DNA of 64,000 nt from Caulobacter zeae (GCF_002858925.1 NZ_PJRS01000017.1:62001-126000); one strand, 5' to 3'; numbered from the stretch's first letter, positions 1-8,791 are shown. Program-made: numbers and translations. The notes: a model not told the origin generated them from the letters alone.

Positions 1-537
1 GCCGAAGGTGTCGCAGCCTTTGCCCTTGTCCCACTGCGAGCCCATTTCCTTCTGGAAGGCGCGCTCGGAGACGTCGTTCACCAGCACGTAGCCGGCGACG
101 TAGTCCAGGGCTTCGGCCTGCTCGACATAGCGGGCGCGCTTGCCGATCACGACGCCCAGCTCGACTTCCCAGTCGCCCTTCTCGGCGCCCTTGGGCAGCA
201 TGACCTGGTCGTTCGGGCCGTTCAGGCACGAGATGGCCTTGGTGAAGAAGATCGGCTCGGGCGGGGGCTCCAGGCCGGCTTCCTTGGCGTGGTCGGCGAA
301 GTTCAGGCCGATGGCCAGGAACTTGCCGACATTGGCGATCGGCACGCCGTAGCGCGGCGAGCCTTCGACCACCGGGAGGGTGCTCGGGTCGATGGCGGCG
401 ATCTTGGCCAGGCCTTCCGGGGTCAGGTCCGCGGCGGTGATGTCGGACACGTGGCCCGACAGGTCGCGGATCTTGCCTTCGGAATCCAGCAGGCCGGGCT
501 TTTCGGCGCCCCGCGGGCCGTAACGCAACAGTTTCAT
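1..537 (-). CDS. Fumarylacetoacetate hydrolase family protein, likely 2,4-diketo-3-deoxy-L-rhamnonate hydrolase (partial, C-terminus off the left edge)
   Basis: The first 179 residues are visible, starting MKLLRYG at the ATG complementary to 535-537. The family signature GLNFADHAKEAG followed by P-IFFTK, and the acidic metal-binding segment DWEVELGVVIG, mark the FAH superfamily. Members cleave C-C bonds in beta-diketo acids with a divalent metal. Its place just downstream of L-rhamnonate dehydratase on the same strand suggests the LRA6-type enzyme, which splits 2,4-diketo-3-deoxy-L-rhamnonate into pyruvate and L-lactate. The family is seen directly; the substrate is inferred from neighbours. 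A general ureidoglycolate lyase or FAH hydrolase of another acid is the alternative. Confidence 0.82.
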   Translation of the reverse strand, partial: MKLLRYGPRGAEKPGLLDSEGKIRDLSGHVSDITAADLTPEGLAKIAAIDPSTLPVVEGSPRYGVPIANVGKFLAIGLNFADHAKEAGLEPPPEPIFFTKAISCLNGPNDQVMLPKGAEKGDWEVELGVVIGKRARYVEQAEALDYVAGYVLVNDVSERAFQKEMGSQWDKGKGCDTFG

Positions 538-582
538 GGTCTTCTGGCTCTAGGGGTAAATTGGGGGAAGGGGAGGCGCGGC

Positions 583-1761
583 TTACCGCGGATAGGGACG
601 GTGCAGGCCGACGTCGCGGTTCAGCTCGACGCCGAAGCCGGGCGCGTCGCCGAGCTTGAGCTTGCCGTTGACCGGAACGGGCTCGCCGATCAGCTGCGGA
701 TGGAACATCGGCACGACCTCGTCGGCCTTCGGCGCCATCATCAGGAACTCGGCGAACGGGCTGTTATGGCGCGTGATGACGAAGTGGTAGCTGTACACCG
801 ACGAGCCGTGCGGGATCATCATCACGCCCTTGCTGTCGGCCAGGTTGGCGATCTTGATCAGCTCGGTGACGCCGCCGCACCAGCCCACGTCCGGCTGGAT
901 GATGTCGCAGCATTCCATTTCCAGCAGCATGCGGAAGCCCCAGCGGGTGGCTTCATGCTCGCCGGTGGTGACCAGCATGCCGGGAGGGGCGTTCTTCTTC
1001 AGGTCGCGATAGCCCCAGTAGTCGTCGGGACTGAGGGCTTCCTCGATCCACTTCAGGCCGTACTCGTGGGCCTTGTGCGCCAGCTTGGTGGCGTAGTTCA
1101 GGTCCAGCGACATCCAGCAGTCGAACATCAGCCAGAAGTCCTCGCCCACGCGGTTGCGCATGGTCTCGAGTTCCAGAAGGTTCTTGCGCAGGCCTTCTTC
1201 ACCTTCGGCCGGGCCGTGGTGCAGGGGCATCTTGCCGCCGATGAAGCCCATCTCCTTGGCCAGGTCCGGACGGGCGCCGGTGGCGTAGAAGGTCAGCTCG
1301 TCACGGACCTTGCCGCCGAGCAGGGCGTAGACCGGCTCCTGGCGCAGCTTGCCGATCAGGTCGTAGAGCGCCAGGTCGACGCCCGAGATGGCGTTCACGA
1401 CCAGGCCCTTGCGGCCGTAATACTGGGTGGAGAAGTACATCTGGTCCCAGATCTTCTCGACCTCGGTCGGATCACGACCTTCGAGGAAGCGGGCCAGGTG
1501 CTTTTCGACGATGAAGGCGGCCGGTTCGCCGCCGGTGGTCACCGCGAAGCCGATCGTGCCGTCGACGGCCTCGATCTCGACCACCAGCGTGCCAAGCACG
1601 TTGATGCCGAAGCTCTGGCGGCTCTGGCGGTACTCGGGATAGCGCGACATCGGGGTGGCGATGTGGTCGTCGATCCAGTGGCCTTCGCCCTGGTCGTGAT
1701 AGTCGGCGCCGCCCCCGCGGACCACATAGGCGCGAACAGCCTTGATCAAGGGAAGCGGCAT
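583..1761 (-). CDS. rhmD: L-rhamnonate dehydratase (enolase superfamily)
   Basis: This 392-residue enzyme dehydrates L-rhamnonate to 2-keto-3-deoxy-L-rhamnonate. It has the enolase-superfamily barrel with metal ligands in the expected order: the Asp of [10 protein letters not shown] (about 214), the Glu of [11 protein letters not shown] (about 240) and the Glu of [11 protein letters not shown] (about 268). The general-acid/base His is in [11 protein letters not shown] (about 318). The segment [16 protein letters not shown] is typical of the rhamnonate dehydratase branch. I chose the ATG at 1761 because GGAG lies eight bases upstream; a TTG four codons earlier is possible but has no good Shine-Dalgarno. 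It is transcribed toward the FAH hydrolase, divergently from the IclR gene. Confidence 0.92.
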   Translation of the reverse strand: MPLPLIKAVRAYVVRGGGADYHDQGEGHWIDDHIATPMSRYPEYRQSRQSFGINVLGTLVVEIEAVDGTIGFAVTTGGEPAAFIVEKHLARFLEGRDPTEVEKIWDQMYFSTQYYGRKGLVVNAISGVDLALYDLIGKLRQEPVYALLGGKVRDELTFYATGARPDLAKEMGFIGGKMPLHHGPAEGEEGLRKNLLELETMRNRVGEDFWLMFDCWMSLDLNYATKLAHKAHEYGLKWIEEALSPDDYWGYRDLKKNAPPGMLVTTGEHEATRWGFRMLLEMECCDIIQPDVGWCGGVTELIKIANLADSKGVMMIPHGSSVYSYHFVITRHNSPFAEFLMMAPKADEVVPMFHPQLIGEPVPVNGKLKLGDAPGFGVELNRDVGLHRPYPR

Positions 1762-1843
1762 CTCGTGCTCCAACCATCGCCCGGTCTCTCGTGACCGGAT
1801 CTGCCCCTATTAGAGGAGGCGCGCCAGCGGGGCCGCCGAACGA

Positions 1844-1861
1844 CGCGAACGGATGTTCGCG
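1844..1861. promoter_or_regulatory. 18-bp perfect palindrome, candidate operator between rhmD and the iclR-type gene
   Basis: The intergenic region between the divergent rhmD and regulator genes contains CGCGAAC-N4-GTTCGCG, a perfect inverted repeat with a four-base centre. Its location 80-130 bp from both starts fits a shared operator for the local IclR regulator. Binding is inferred; no experimental site is known to me. Confidence 0.45.
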
Positions 1862-1974
1862 CTACCTCCCCAGAACATCGTATGACACGCTTGTCGCAGG
1901 ACCCCCGCGACCGAAAGAGTCGCTGACGCGAGCCCTTGTCTTGCGTTCCATATTATGAGAGGTAGTGCTACAAA

Positions 1975-2808
1975 ATGAAACCCAGCACGTCAAGGGGAGC
2001 GGAACCGGTGGCGGACGACGAAGGCGCGGCGACCAAGAGCCCAAGCGGCAGCCAGACGCTGTTTCGCGGCCTGGACGTGCTCGACGTGGTGGCCGACGCG
2101 GGGGCCATCGGCCTGCCGGCGCTGGCGGCCCGACTCGGCCTGACCCGCAGCACCACGCACCGCCTGGCCACCGCCCTTGTCGAGCGTCGCCTGCTGACCC
2201 AGACCCCGCGTGAAGGCTACAGCCTGGGTCCGAAGCTTCTGGAACTGGGCTACCTGGCCAGCCAGCAGATGGACCTGCCGCGCATCGCGCGCCCGCATCT
2301 GGAAAAGCTGTGGGAAGAGCTGGAAGACACCGTCCACCTGGGCGTGCTCGACGATGACCGCGCTCTGTATCTCGACAAGCTGACCGGTCGCCGCCGCATC
2401 AACATCTCCTCGCGCGTGGGCGATCGCCAGCCGATCCGCTCGACGGGCCTGGGCAAGGCCCTGGTGCTGGACGACGACGAGGGCCGCTGGCGCGCGCTCT
2501 ATCGCAAGGAAGGCCCGGCCGCGGCCGGCGCGCCGAACGAAGAACAGTGGATCGCCTGGATGCACGACTATTCCCAGCGCGGCATCGCCTTCGACTTGGA
2601 AGAAAACGAAGACCGCATCCGCTGCGTGGCCGCGCCCGTGCGCGGGGCGGGCGGTCAGATCGTCGCCGCGATCAGCGTCTCGGGCGCTGCTCAGTACATG
2701 GACGATGAACGGATGGGCGGGCTGGTGGACGACATCCGCCTGGCCGCCGACGCGATCAGCCGCGATCTGGGCTGGAACGGCAAGCGGGGGTCAGGCGCCA
2801 AGACCTGA
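1975..2808 (+). CDS. IclR-family transcriptional regulator
   Basis: The protein has 277 residues. The N-terminal winged helix (about 20-85) includes LFRGLDVLDVVADAG, LAARLGLTRSTTHRLATAL and EGYSLGPKLLELG. An IclR effector-binding domain (about 90-265) carries the diagnostic RSTGLGKALVL and GIAFDLEENEDRIRCVAAPV. IclR proteins control catabolic operons in response to a small acid or sugar-acid. Placed between rhmD and the rhamnose dehydrogenase, it probably controls both directions. The ATG at 1975 is preceded by a distant GAGAGG; a GTG at 2008 with AAGGGGAG in front is a reasonable alternative start. Confidence 0.9.
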   Translation: MKPSTSRGAEPVADDEGAATKSPSGSQTLFRGLDVLDVVADAGAIGLPALAARLGLTRSTTHRLATALVERRLLTQTPREGYSLGPKLLELGYLASQQMDLPRIARPHLEKLWEELEDTVHLGVLDDDRALYLDKLTGRRRINISSRVGDRQPIRSTGLGKALVLDDDEGRWRALYRKEGPAAAGAPNEEQWIAWMHDYSQRGIAFDLEENEDRIRCVAAPVRGAGGQIVAAISVSGAAQYMDDERMGGLVDDIRLAADAISRDLGWNGKRGSGAKT

Positions 2809-2840
2809 CGCCTCCCGCGCGTATGTATGACGGAGGAACT

Positions 2841-3602
2841 ATGCTTCTGAAGGACAAGGTGGTGCTGGTGACCGGCGCTTCGGGCGGCATCGGCAAGGCG
2901 GCCGCCATCGGCGCGGCGCGTCATGGCGCCGACGTGGCGATCAACTACCACTCCGACGAGGCCGGCGCGGCCGACGCCGTGGCGCAGATCGAGGCTCTGG
3001 GCCGTCGCGCCATCGCCGTGAAGGGCGACGTGGCCCAGGTCGAAACCGCCCAGGCCTTCGTCGACGCCGCTGTCGCGGCCTTCGGCAAGGTCGACGTCTT
3101 CGTCAACAACGCCGGCATCTGCCCGTTCCACGCCTTCCTGGACATGCCGCCGGAAGTGATGGAGCGGACCATGAAGGTGAACCTGTTCGGCGCCTACTAC
3201 ATGGTGCAGGCGGCGGCCAACCAGATGGTCAAGCAGGGCCACGGCGGTTCGATCATCGCCGTCTCCTCGATCAGCGCCCTGGTCGGCGGCGGCATGCAGA
3301 CGCACTACACCCCGACCAAGGCCGGCGTGCACAGCCTGATGCAGTCGACCGCTATCGCGCTCGGCAAGCACGGCATCCGCTGCAACTCGGTGCTGCCGGG
3401 CACGATCGAGACCGCGATCAACAAGGAAGACCTCGCCGACGTCGCCAAGCGCGAATACATGAGCGGCCGCATTCCGCTTGGCCGCCTGGGCGAGCCCGAC
3501 GACCTGGCCGGCCCGATCGTGTTCCTGGCCTCGGACCTGGCCAACTACGTCACCGGCGCGGCCCTGCTGGTCGACGGCGGCGCGTTCGTGAACCTGCAGT
3601 AG
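2841..3602 (+). CDS. L-rhamnose 1-dehydrogenase (NAD(P)+), short-chain dehydrogenase
   Basis: This 253-residue SDR has the Rossmann motif VTGASGGIGKAAA, the NNAG motif (VNNAGICPFHAFLDM), the catalytic Ser in IIAVSSISALVGGGMQ and YTPTK as the Tyr-x-x-x-Lys. NNAGICPFH, SSISALVGG-MQTHYTPTKAG and the C-terminus VDGGAFVNLQ match my memory of the characterised Azotobacter-type L-rhamnose 1-dehydrogenase, which oxidises L-rhamnose to rhamnono-1,4-lactone. The start is the ATG at 2841 directly after GGAGGAACT; an in-frame ATG at 2823 lacks such a site. It lies 32 bp after the IclR gene and 15 bp before lldD, so the three are probably one transcript. Confidence 0.88.
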   Translation: MLLKDKVVLVTGASGGIGKAAAIGAARHGADVAINYHSDEAGAADAVAQIEALGRRAIAVKGDVAQVETAQAFVDAAVAAFGKVDVFVNNAGICPFHAFLDMPPEVMERTMKVNLFGAYYMVQAAANQMVKQGHGGSIIAVSSISALVGGGMQTHYTPTKAGVHSLMQSTAIALGKHGIRCNSVLPGTIETAINKEDLADVAKREYMSGRIPLGRLGEPDDLAGPIVFLASDLANYVTGAALLVDGGAFVNLQ

Positions 3603-3617
3603 GCGCATCGTCCTTCC

Positions 3618-4757
3618 ATGATCGTCTCGTCGACTACCGACTTCCGTGAGGCTGCGCGGCGCAAGCTGCCGCGCTTCCTCTTCGACTACATCGACGGCGG
3701 CGCCTACGCCGAGCGGACCCTGGCCCGCAACGTCTCCGACCTTGCCGACCTGGCCCTGCGACAGCGGGTGCTCAAGGACGTGTCCAGGGTCTCGACGGCG
3801 ACCAGCCTGTTCGGCGTGGAGCAGTCCATGCCCGTGGTGCTGGCCCCCGTGGGCCTCACCGGCATGTACGCTCGTCGCGGCGAATGCCAGGCGGTGCGCG
3901 CGGCTTCGGCCAAGGGCGTGCCGCTGTGCCTGTCGACGGTGTCGGTGTGCGACGTGGACGAGGTGGCGGCCGCGTCGAGCCGGGCCCTGTGGTTCCAGCT
4001 CTACGTGCTGCGCGACCGGGCGTTCATGCGCGACCTCCTGGCGCGGGCCGAGGCGGCGGGGGCGAGCACGCTCGTCTTCACCGTCGACATGCCCGTGCCG
4101 GGGGCCCGCTACCGCGACGCCCATTCGGGCATGAGCGGTCCTAACGCCGGGGCTCGCCGCATCCTGCAGGCCATGGGCCGCCCGCAATGGGCGTGGGACG
4201 TCGGCGTCATGGGCCGTCCCCACACCCTGGGCAATGTCGCCCCGGTGCTGAAGGGCAATACGGGCCTGGAGGACTTCATGGGCTGGCTGGGGGCGAACTT
4301 CGACCCCTCGATCCAGTGGAAGGACCTCGAATGGATCCGGCAGTCCTGGAAGGGGCCGCTGGTCATCAAGGGCGTGCTCGATCCCGAGGACGCCAAGGCC
4401 GCCGCGGACATCGGCGCCGACGGGGTGGTGGTGTCCAACCACGGCGGCCGCCAACTCGACGGCGTGCTGTCGTCGGCCAAGGCGCTGCCGGCCATAGCCG
4501 ACGCGGTGGGGGACAAGCTGACCGTGCTGGCCGACGGCGGGGTGCGCTCGGGCCTCGACGTGGTGCGGATGCTGGCCCTGGGCGCCAAGGGCGTGCTCTT
4601 GGGCCGCGCCGCCGTCTACGCCCTGGCCGCCCGCGGCCAGGCGGGCGTGACCCAATTGCTGGACCTGATGGAAAAGGAGATGCGGGTGGCCATGGCGCTG
4701 ACCGGCGTCAATTCCGTCTCCGAGATCGACCGTTCAATCCTGGCGGAGACCCGCTGA
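3618..4757 (+). CDS. lldD: FMN-dependent L-lactate dehydrogenase
   Basis: The 379 residues form the alpha-hydroxyacid oxidase barrel. [15 protein letters not shown] is at the N-terminus. The active-site motif [11 protein letters not shown], with catalytic His and Arg, is near residue 275. [20 protein letters not shown] contributes FMN phosphate binding. It oxidises L-lactate to pyruvate at the membrane. In this locus it makes sense as the consumer of the L-lactate made by the FAH hydrolase in the diketo-rhamnonate route. Mandelate or glycolate oxidase relatives share the fold, so lactate specificity rests on overall similarity and context. Its stop overlaps the next gene's ATG. Confidence 0.88.
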   Translation: MIVSSTTDFREAARRKLPRFLFDYIDGGAYAERTLARNVSDLADLALRQRVLKDVSRVSTATSLFGVEQSMPVVLAPVGLTGMYARRGECQAVRAASAKGVPLCLSTVSVCDVDEVAAASSRALWFQLYVLRDRAFMRDLLARAEAAGASTLVFTVDMPVPGARYRDAHSGMSGPNAGARRILQAMGRPQWAWDVGVMGRPHTLGNVAPVLKGNTGLEDFMGWLGANFDPSIQWKDLEWIRQSWKGPLVIKGVLDPEDAKAAADIGADGVVVSNHGGRQLDGVLSSAKALPAIADAVGDKLTVLADGGVRSGLDVVRMLALGAKGVLLGRAAVYALAARGQAGVTQLLDLMEKEMRVAMALTGVNSVSEIDRSILAETR

Positions 4758-5551
4758 TGAAAATCGCCGCCGCCCTCGCACTGGCTCTGGTCATCGGGGC
4801 GGCGCCGGCCGCCCTGGCAGACCCGAATCGTATCGTCATCGCCAGCGATTCCACCGCCGCCGACTACAGCGCCCGCAGCTTCCCGCAGATGGGCTGGGGC
4901 ATGGTGCTGAAGTGCTCGCTGAAGCCCGACGCCCAGATCGTCAACCTGGCCCGCGGCGGCCGCTCGACCAAGACCTTCCAGGAGGAGGGGCTGTGGTCGG
5001 TGCTGATGGCGCAGCTGAAGCCCGACGACACGGTGCTGATCCAGTTCGGCCACAACGACGCCGACACCAAGAAGATCGTTCGCTTCACCGATCCCAACGG
5101 GGCCTATGCCGACAACCTGCGCCGGTTCGTGGCCGACGTGCGCACGGCCGGCGCCAAGCCGGTGCTGATCACCCCCATCGCCAAGCTGATCTTCAAGGAT
5201 GGCCAGATCCAGGACACCCACGGTCCGTACTCGGCCACCGTGCGGCGCGTGGCGGCGGAAACGAAGACCCCGCTGATCGATCTCGACAAGGAAAGCCAGG
5301 CCAAGTTGCAGGCCATGGGCGAGGCCGAGGGCGCCAAGCGCTTCATGATCTATTCGGCGGCCGACAAGATCGCCAGCCACCCCGAAGGGATCAACGACAC
5401 CACCCACCCCAACGAGCTGGGCGCGCGCATGGCCGCCGGCATCGTGGCCAAGGGGCTGAAGGGGGCGAAGGTCCCGGCGTCCAAGCTGGTGCTGCGGGGC
5501 GAGGCTGATGCGTCCGCGCGTGGCGAGCCGACCTGCGCGGCGAGGCCCTGA
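4757..5551 (+). CDS. Secreted SGNH-family rhamnogalacturonan acetylesterase-like protein
   Basis: A protein of 264 residues with a clear signal peptide ([21 protein letters not shown]). The SGNH blocks are visible: nucleophile Ser in IVIASDSTAADY, Gly in ARGGRSTKTF, Asn in IQFGHNDADT, and His in DTTHPNELGARMA. This layout is that of the rhamnogalacturonan acetylesterase group, which removes acetyl groups from pectin backbones. The gene overlaps the lldD stop by ATGA, with GGCGGAG upstream, so it is part of the rhamnose operon. This links intracellular rhamnose breakdown to periplasmic or outer-surface de-acetylation of a rhamnose polymer. Confidence 0.8.
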   Translation: MKIAAALALALVIGAAPAALADPNRIVIASDSTAADYSARSFPQMGWGMVLKCSLKPDAQIVNLARGGRSTKTFQEEGLWSVLMAQLKPDDTVLIQFGHNDADTKKIVRFTDPNGAYADNLRRFVADVRTAGAKPVLITPIAKLIFKDGQIQDTHGPYSATVRRVAAETKTPLIDLDKESQAKLQAMGEAEGAKRFMIYSAADKIASHPEGINDTTHPNELGARMAAGIVAKGLKGAKVPASKLVLRGEADASARGEPTCAARP

Positions 5552-5569
5552 GGTTCAGGCAAAAAGAAA

Positions 5570-5594
5570 GGAGCGTCGGCGGGGCCGGCGCTCC
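5570..5594. terminator. Strong hairpin after the rhamnose/esterase operon
   Basis: An 11-bp stem (GGAGCGTCGGC / GCCGGCGCTCC, one G-T pair) with a GGG loop sits 18 bp after the esterase stop. The flanking AAAAAGAAA on the left gives a T-run only when read on the minus strand, so on the plus strand it would be a T-less stop or an mRNA 3-prime stabiliser. Confidence 0.4.
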
Positions 5595-5654
5595 TGGACC
5601 TCAGAGGGGGAAGTACGAGGTCAGGCAGAACAGGGAAGGATCGAGCTTCGATCC

Positions 5655-5690
5655 ATCGATCAATTCTCACAATATGGACAATTGATCGAT
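5655..5690. promoter_or_regulatory. Perfect 11-bp inverted repeat in an AT-rich patch upstream of the GDSL esterase
   Basis: ATCGATCAATT at 5655-5665 is mirrored by AATTGATCGAT at 5680-5690, with 14 bases between. A second, offset pair TTCTCA (5664-5669) / TGAGAA (5695-5700) overlaps it. The patch is strikingly AT-rich for this genome and lies 57-92 bp before the ATG of the next gene. It is a good candidate operator/promoter. Confidence 0.45.
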
Positions 5691-5746
5691 ATATTGAGAA
5701 TAACATCGAAGCGGCGAACGTCAACCGCCGTTGTGGGGAAACGCTG

Positions 5747-6973
5747 ATGAACCGTACGATCCTGTCCGCCGCCCTGGTGCTGGCGCTGGCGCCCGCGCCG
5801 CTGCTGGCCGCGCCGAAAGCCCGCCCGGCCGCCGTCTCCGAAGCTCCGGCCTGGCGCAGCGCCTGGGGCAATGCGCCGATCGCGCCGCAGGCCGTGGCCC
5901 GGCCGGGCGAGGCGAGGGCCTTCACCGACGTCACCGTGCGCCAGGTGATGCGCCTGAACGCGGGCGGCGAGGCCGTGCGGCTGCGGCTATCCAACGAGCT
6001 GAACGAGCGGCCGCTGGCGGTGGGAGCGATCACGCTGGCCCCGGCCGACGCCGACGGAAAGATCCTGGGCGCGCCGATCGCGGTGACGGTGGGCGGCAAG
6101 GCCGAGTTCACGATCCCGCCTGGCGCGCCGGTGCTGAGCGATCCGGTGGCGCTGCCGGTCAAGGCGATGGACTACGTCTCGGCGGCGGTCTTCTACGTCG
6201 GGACCCAGGCCCCGGCCGGCCACCGCGTGCGCCTGTTCGTGGCGCCGCCCGGCAACCACGTCGCCAAGGACGCGATCCCGGGCGAGCAGGCCCTTAAAGG
6301 TCCTGGCCTGGTCAGCGGCGTCGAAGTGCGCGGGCAGGGCGAGCCGCCGGTGCTGGTGGCCATCGGCGACTCGATCACCGAAGGCTCCGGCTCGACCCCG
6401 AACGCCGACAAGGGCTGGCCCGAGCAGCTGGCGGCGCGGCTGGCCGCGCGCGGGCAGGGCTGGAGCGTCGTCAACATGGGCATCGGCGGCGGGCGGCTGC
6501 TGCGCGAGGTCTCGGGGCCCAGCGCTCTGTCGCGCTTCGACCGGGACGTGCTCAGCGTGGCGGGGGTCAAGGCGGTGGTGGTGTTGGAAGGCATCAACGA
6601 CATCGGCCGCGCCGTGCAGCCGGGCTTCACCGCCGACGTGGTGACGCCCGAAGATCTGATCGCCGGCTATCGCCAACTGATCGCCCGGGCCCACGCGCGG
6701 GGCGTGAAGATCTATGGCGGCGTCATCCCGCCGTTCGAGGGCGCGGCCTACTATCACGACAAGGGCGAGGCCACGCGAACCGCGGTCAACGCCTGGATCC
6801 GCACCGGCGGTGAGTTCGACGGCGTCATCGACTTCGACGCGGTGCTGCGCGATCCGGCCAAGCCGAGCCAGCTGCGCGTAGAGACCCACGGCGGCGACCA
6901 CCTGCATCCCAACGATGCGGGCTACGCCCTGATGGCCGAGGCGGCGGACAAGGCCGTGTTCCCGGGCAAGTAG
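5747..6973 (+). CDS. Secreted SGNH/GDSL hydrolase (two-domain esterase)
   Basis: The protein has 408 residues and a signal peptide (MNRTILSAALVLALAPAPLLA). Residues about 30-190 are a beta-rich N-terminal domain. The SGNH domain follows, with nucleophile in VLVAIGDSITEGSGST, the Gly block NMGIGGGRLL, the Asn block EGINDIGRA and the catalytic Asp-His in GGDHLHPNDAGY. Relatives are annotated as GDSL lipases or carbohydrate acetyl esterases. Proximity to the rhamnogalacturonan-type esterase suggests polysaccharide de-esterification outside the cytoplasm. It is in its own transcription unit, separated by the palindromic AT-rich region. Confidence 0.85.
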   Translation: MNRTILSAALVLALAPAPLLAAPKARPAAVSEAPAWRSAWGNAPIAPQAVARPGEARAFTDVTVRQVMRLNAGGEAVRLRLSNELNERPLAVGAITLAPADADGKILGAPIAVTVGGKAEFTIPPGAPVLSDPVALPVKAMDYVSAAVFYVGTQAPAGHRVRLFVAPPGNHVAKDAIPGEQALKGPGLVSGVEVRGQGEPPVLVAIGDSITEGSGSTPNADKGWPEQLAARLAARGQGWSVVNMGIGGGRLLREVSGPSALSRFDRDVLSVAGVKAVVVLEGINDIGRAVQPGFTADVVTPEDLIAGYRQLIARAHARGVKIYGGVIPPFEGAAYYHDKGEATRTAVNAWIRTGGEFDGVIDFDAVLRDPAKPSQLRVETHGGDHLHPNDAGYALMAEAADKAVFPGK

Positions 6974-7046
6974 ACGCTCGACCCGCCTTGCGCGACGGTG
7001 GCGGGCGGGTTAGCTCCCTCTCGAGTATTTGTGAGGGGGCCTATCG

Positions 7047-7232
7047 ATGAAGACCATCAAGTCGTTGCTGATCATGGCCGCCGTGCTGGCGACGCCGGCC
7101 CTGGCCCATGCCGCCGACGGCGACTCAAAGAAGTCGGTGGCGATCTTCGCCGCTCTGATCGCGGTGTTCGCCGGGGTGGGAACGACGTTCCTGGCGGTCT
7201 ACGCCGCGAACGTGAAGAAGAACAAGAAGTAG
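7047..7232 (+). CDS. Small predicted secreted/membrane protein, 61 residues
   Basis: MKTIKSLLIMAAVLATPALAHA looks like a signal peptide. It is followed by a short spacer, one hydrophobic segment (VAIFAALIAVFAGVGTTFLAVYAA) and a lysine tail VKKNKK. GAGGGGG eight bases upstream of the ATG supports translation. I do not recognise a family. It may be a single-span inner-membrane protein with a cytoplasmic basic tail. Confidence 0.6.
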   Translation: MKTIKSLLIMAAVLATPALAHAADGDSKKSVAIFAALIAVFAGVGTTFLAVYAANVKKNKK

Positions 7233-7404
7233 GGCGCGCCCAATCTTCGTTCGCCTTCCTCGCCAGAGGGGCGAGGAAGGCGGGCTGGGAGGGCGGTCAA
7301 GGTCGGCCTCGTACCTCGTTAACCCCCACAGCCTCGCCCCTGCGTGATTGCACCTTTCGCAATCCTGGGTAAGGTCGCTTCAAACGGCTGTTTGGGGTGA
7401 GGCG

Positions 7405-8742
7405 ATGGCAGGACAAGGTTTGCGGCGGCGTTTCGGGTTGGCGACAGCCCTGGCTCTCTCCCTCGCCCTTTCCTTTGGGGGGAGCGGCTCGCCCGCCCTG
7501 GCAGCGCCGAAGGACCAGCTGGTCGCGGCGGCTCCCGAGAGCGTCGGCGTCTCGCCCGAGCGGCTCAAGCGCCTCGACGCCTTGATGAAGGACCTGGTGG
7601 CCACCGGCCACCTGCCGGGCGCGACGACCATGCTGGTGCGCCACGGCAAGGTGGTGAGCTTCAAGACCTACGGCGCGCGCGGCTTCGGCGGCCCGCCGAT
7701 GACCAAGGACACGATCTTCCGCATTTACTCCCAGACCAAGCCGGTCACGGGCGTGGCGATGATGATCCTGTTCGAGGAGGCCAAGTGGAGCCTCGACGAC
7801 CCGGTGACCAAGTACGTGCCGGAGCTGGCCAACCTGCGTGTCTACAAGGGCGTCAACGCCGACGGCTCGTTCGTCACCGAGGCCGCCGACCGACCGCCGA
7901 CCATGCGCGAGATCATGAGCCACACGGCGGGCTTCGCCTATGGGCTCAACCCCGACAACCCGGTCGACAAGGCCTATGTCTCGACCAACGTGCTGGGGTC
8001 CAAGAGCGGCCAGGAGTTCGTAGAGCGCTTGGCCAAGCTGCCGCTCTACGGTCCGCCCGGCAAGCAGTGGAAGTACAGCGTCGGCGTCGACATCCAGGGC
8101 TTCATCGTCGAGAAACTGTCGGGCCAGAGCCTGCCGGACTTCATGCAGGCCCGGATCTTCGCGCCGCTGAAGATGAAGGACACCGGCTTCTGGCTACCGG
8201 CCGAGAAGGCTGATCGCCTGGCCAGCCTCTACCTGTGGGACGGCAAGACCAAGAAGATCATCCCCGCCGAAGGCTTCATGGTGCTGGACGTCACCAAGCC
8301 GCCGGTGGTGGCCTCGGGCGGCGGCGGCCTTGTCTCGACCAACGCCGACTATGCCCGCTTCTGCCAGATGCTGCTGAACGGCGGCGAACTGGACGGGGCG
8401 CGGATCCTGTCGCCGGCCACGGTGAAGCTGATGGCTTCCGACCACCTGCCCGATGCGATCCTGGACGATCCCAAGGCCGAGTTCTCCAAGGCCAGCGGCA
8501 AGGGCTTCGGCCTCGACTTCATGGTGATCACTGATCCGGCCCGCGCCGGCACGCTGGCGGGGAAGGGGACCTATAGCTGGGGCGGCGCGGCCGGCACCTG
8601 GTTCTGGATCGACCCGGAGAACGACCTCTTCTTCCTGGGCATGATCCACGTGCTGGCCAAGGACGGCGACCCGGCCCTGCGCGACCTTGGCGACCGTGCT
8701 TCCACCCTGGTCTACCAGGCGCTGGTCCAACCAGAGAAATAG
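7405..8742 (+). CDS. Serine hydrolase of the class C beta-lactamase / family VIII esterase type
   Basis: 445 residues with a signal peptide (MAGQGLRRRFGLATALALSLALSFGGSGSPALA). The nucleophile motif S-x-x-K appears as IYSQTKPVTG, followed by LDDPVTKYVPEL, MREIMSHTAGFAYG and the Tyr motif YSVGVDIQG. GKGFGLDFMV and SWGGAAGTWFWIDP are typical of EstB-like esterases. The ATG at 7405 follows GGGGTGAGG; a TTG 19 codons upstream is less likely. It probably hydrolyses esters or peptides in the periplasm. Substrate unknown; beta-lactamase activity is not implied. Confidence 0.87.
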   Translation: MAGQGLRRRFGLATALALSLALSFGGSGSPALAAPKDQLVAAAPESVGVSPERLKRLDALMKDLVATGHLPGATTMLVRHGKVVSFKTYGARGFGGPPMTKDTIFRIYSQTKPVTGVAMMILFEEAKWSLDDPVTKYVPELANLRVYKGVNADGSFVTEAADRPPTMREIMSHTAGFAYGLNPDNPVDKAYVSTNVLGSKSGQEFVERLAKLPLYGPPGKQWKYSVGVDIQGFIVEKLSGQSLPDFMQARIFAPLKMKDTGFWLPAEKADRLASLYLWDGKTKKIIPAEGFMVLDVTKPPVVASGGGGLVSTNADYARFCQMLLNGGELDGARILSPATVKLMASDHLPDAILDDPKAEFSKASGKGFGLDFMVITDPARAGTLAGKGTYSWGGAAGTWFWIDPENDLFFLGMIHVLAKDGDPALRDLGDRASTLVYQALVQPEK

Positions 8743-8791
8743 GCCAAGCCCGAAAAATAAGGCCCGCCAACGGGCTGACGGAGGAAATCAA

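Noticed and set aside
289..1794. Long plus-strand frame opposite rhmD (501 residues)
   Set aside because: It is the antisense shadow of FAH/rhmD; composition is Gln/His/Asp/Ala-rich with no family motif, as expected when GC-rich genes are read on the other strand.
2691..4655. Minus-strand frame of 654 residues opposite the SDR and lldD
   Set aside because: The plus strand encodes clear SDR and LldD motifs; the opposite frame is His/Arg/Gly-rich and motif-free.
4187..4756. N-terminal extension of the rhamnogalacturonan-type esterase into lldD
   Set aside because: The extension overlaps lldD out of frame and removes the signal peptide from the N-terminus; the ATG at 4757 is the natural start.
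4757..8742. Idea that the two SGNH esterases and the serine hydrolase form one operon
   Set aside because: A strong hairpin at 5570, a long AT-rich promoter-like gap and the 7233-7404 gap separate them into several units.
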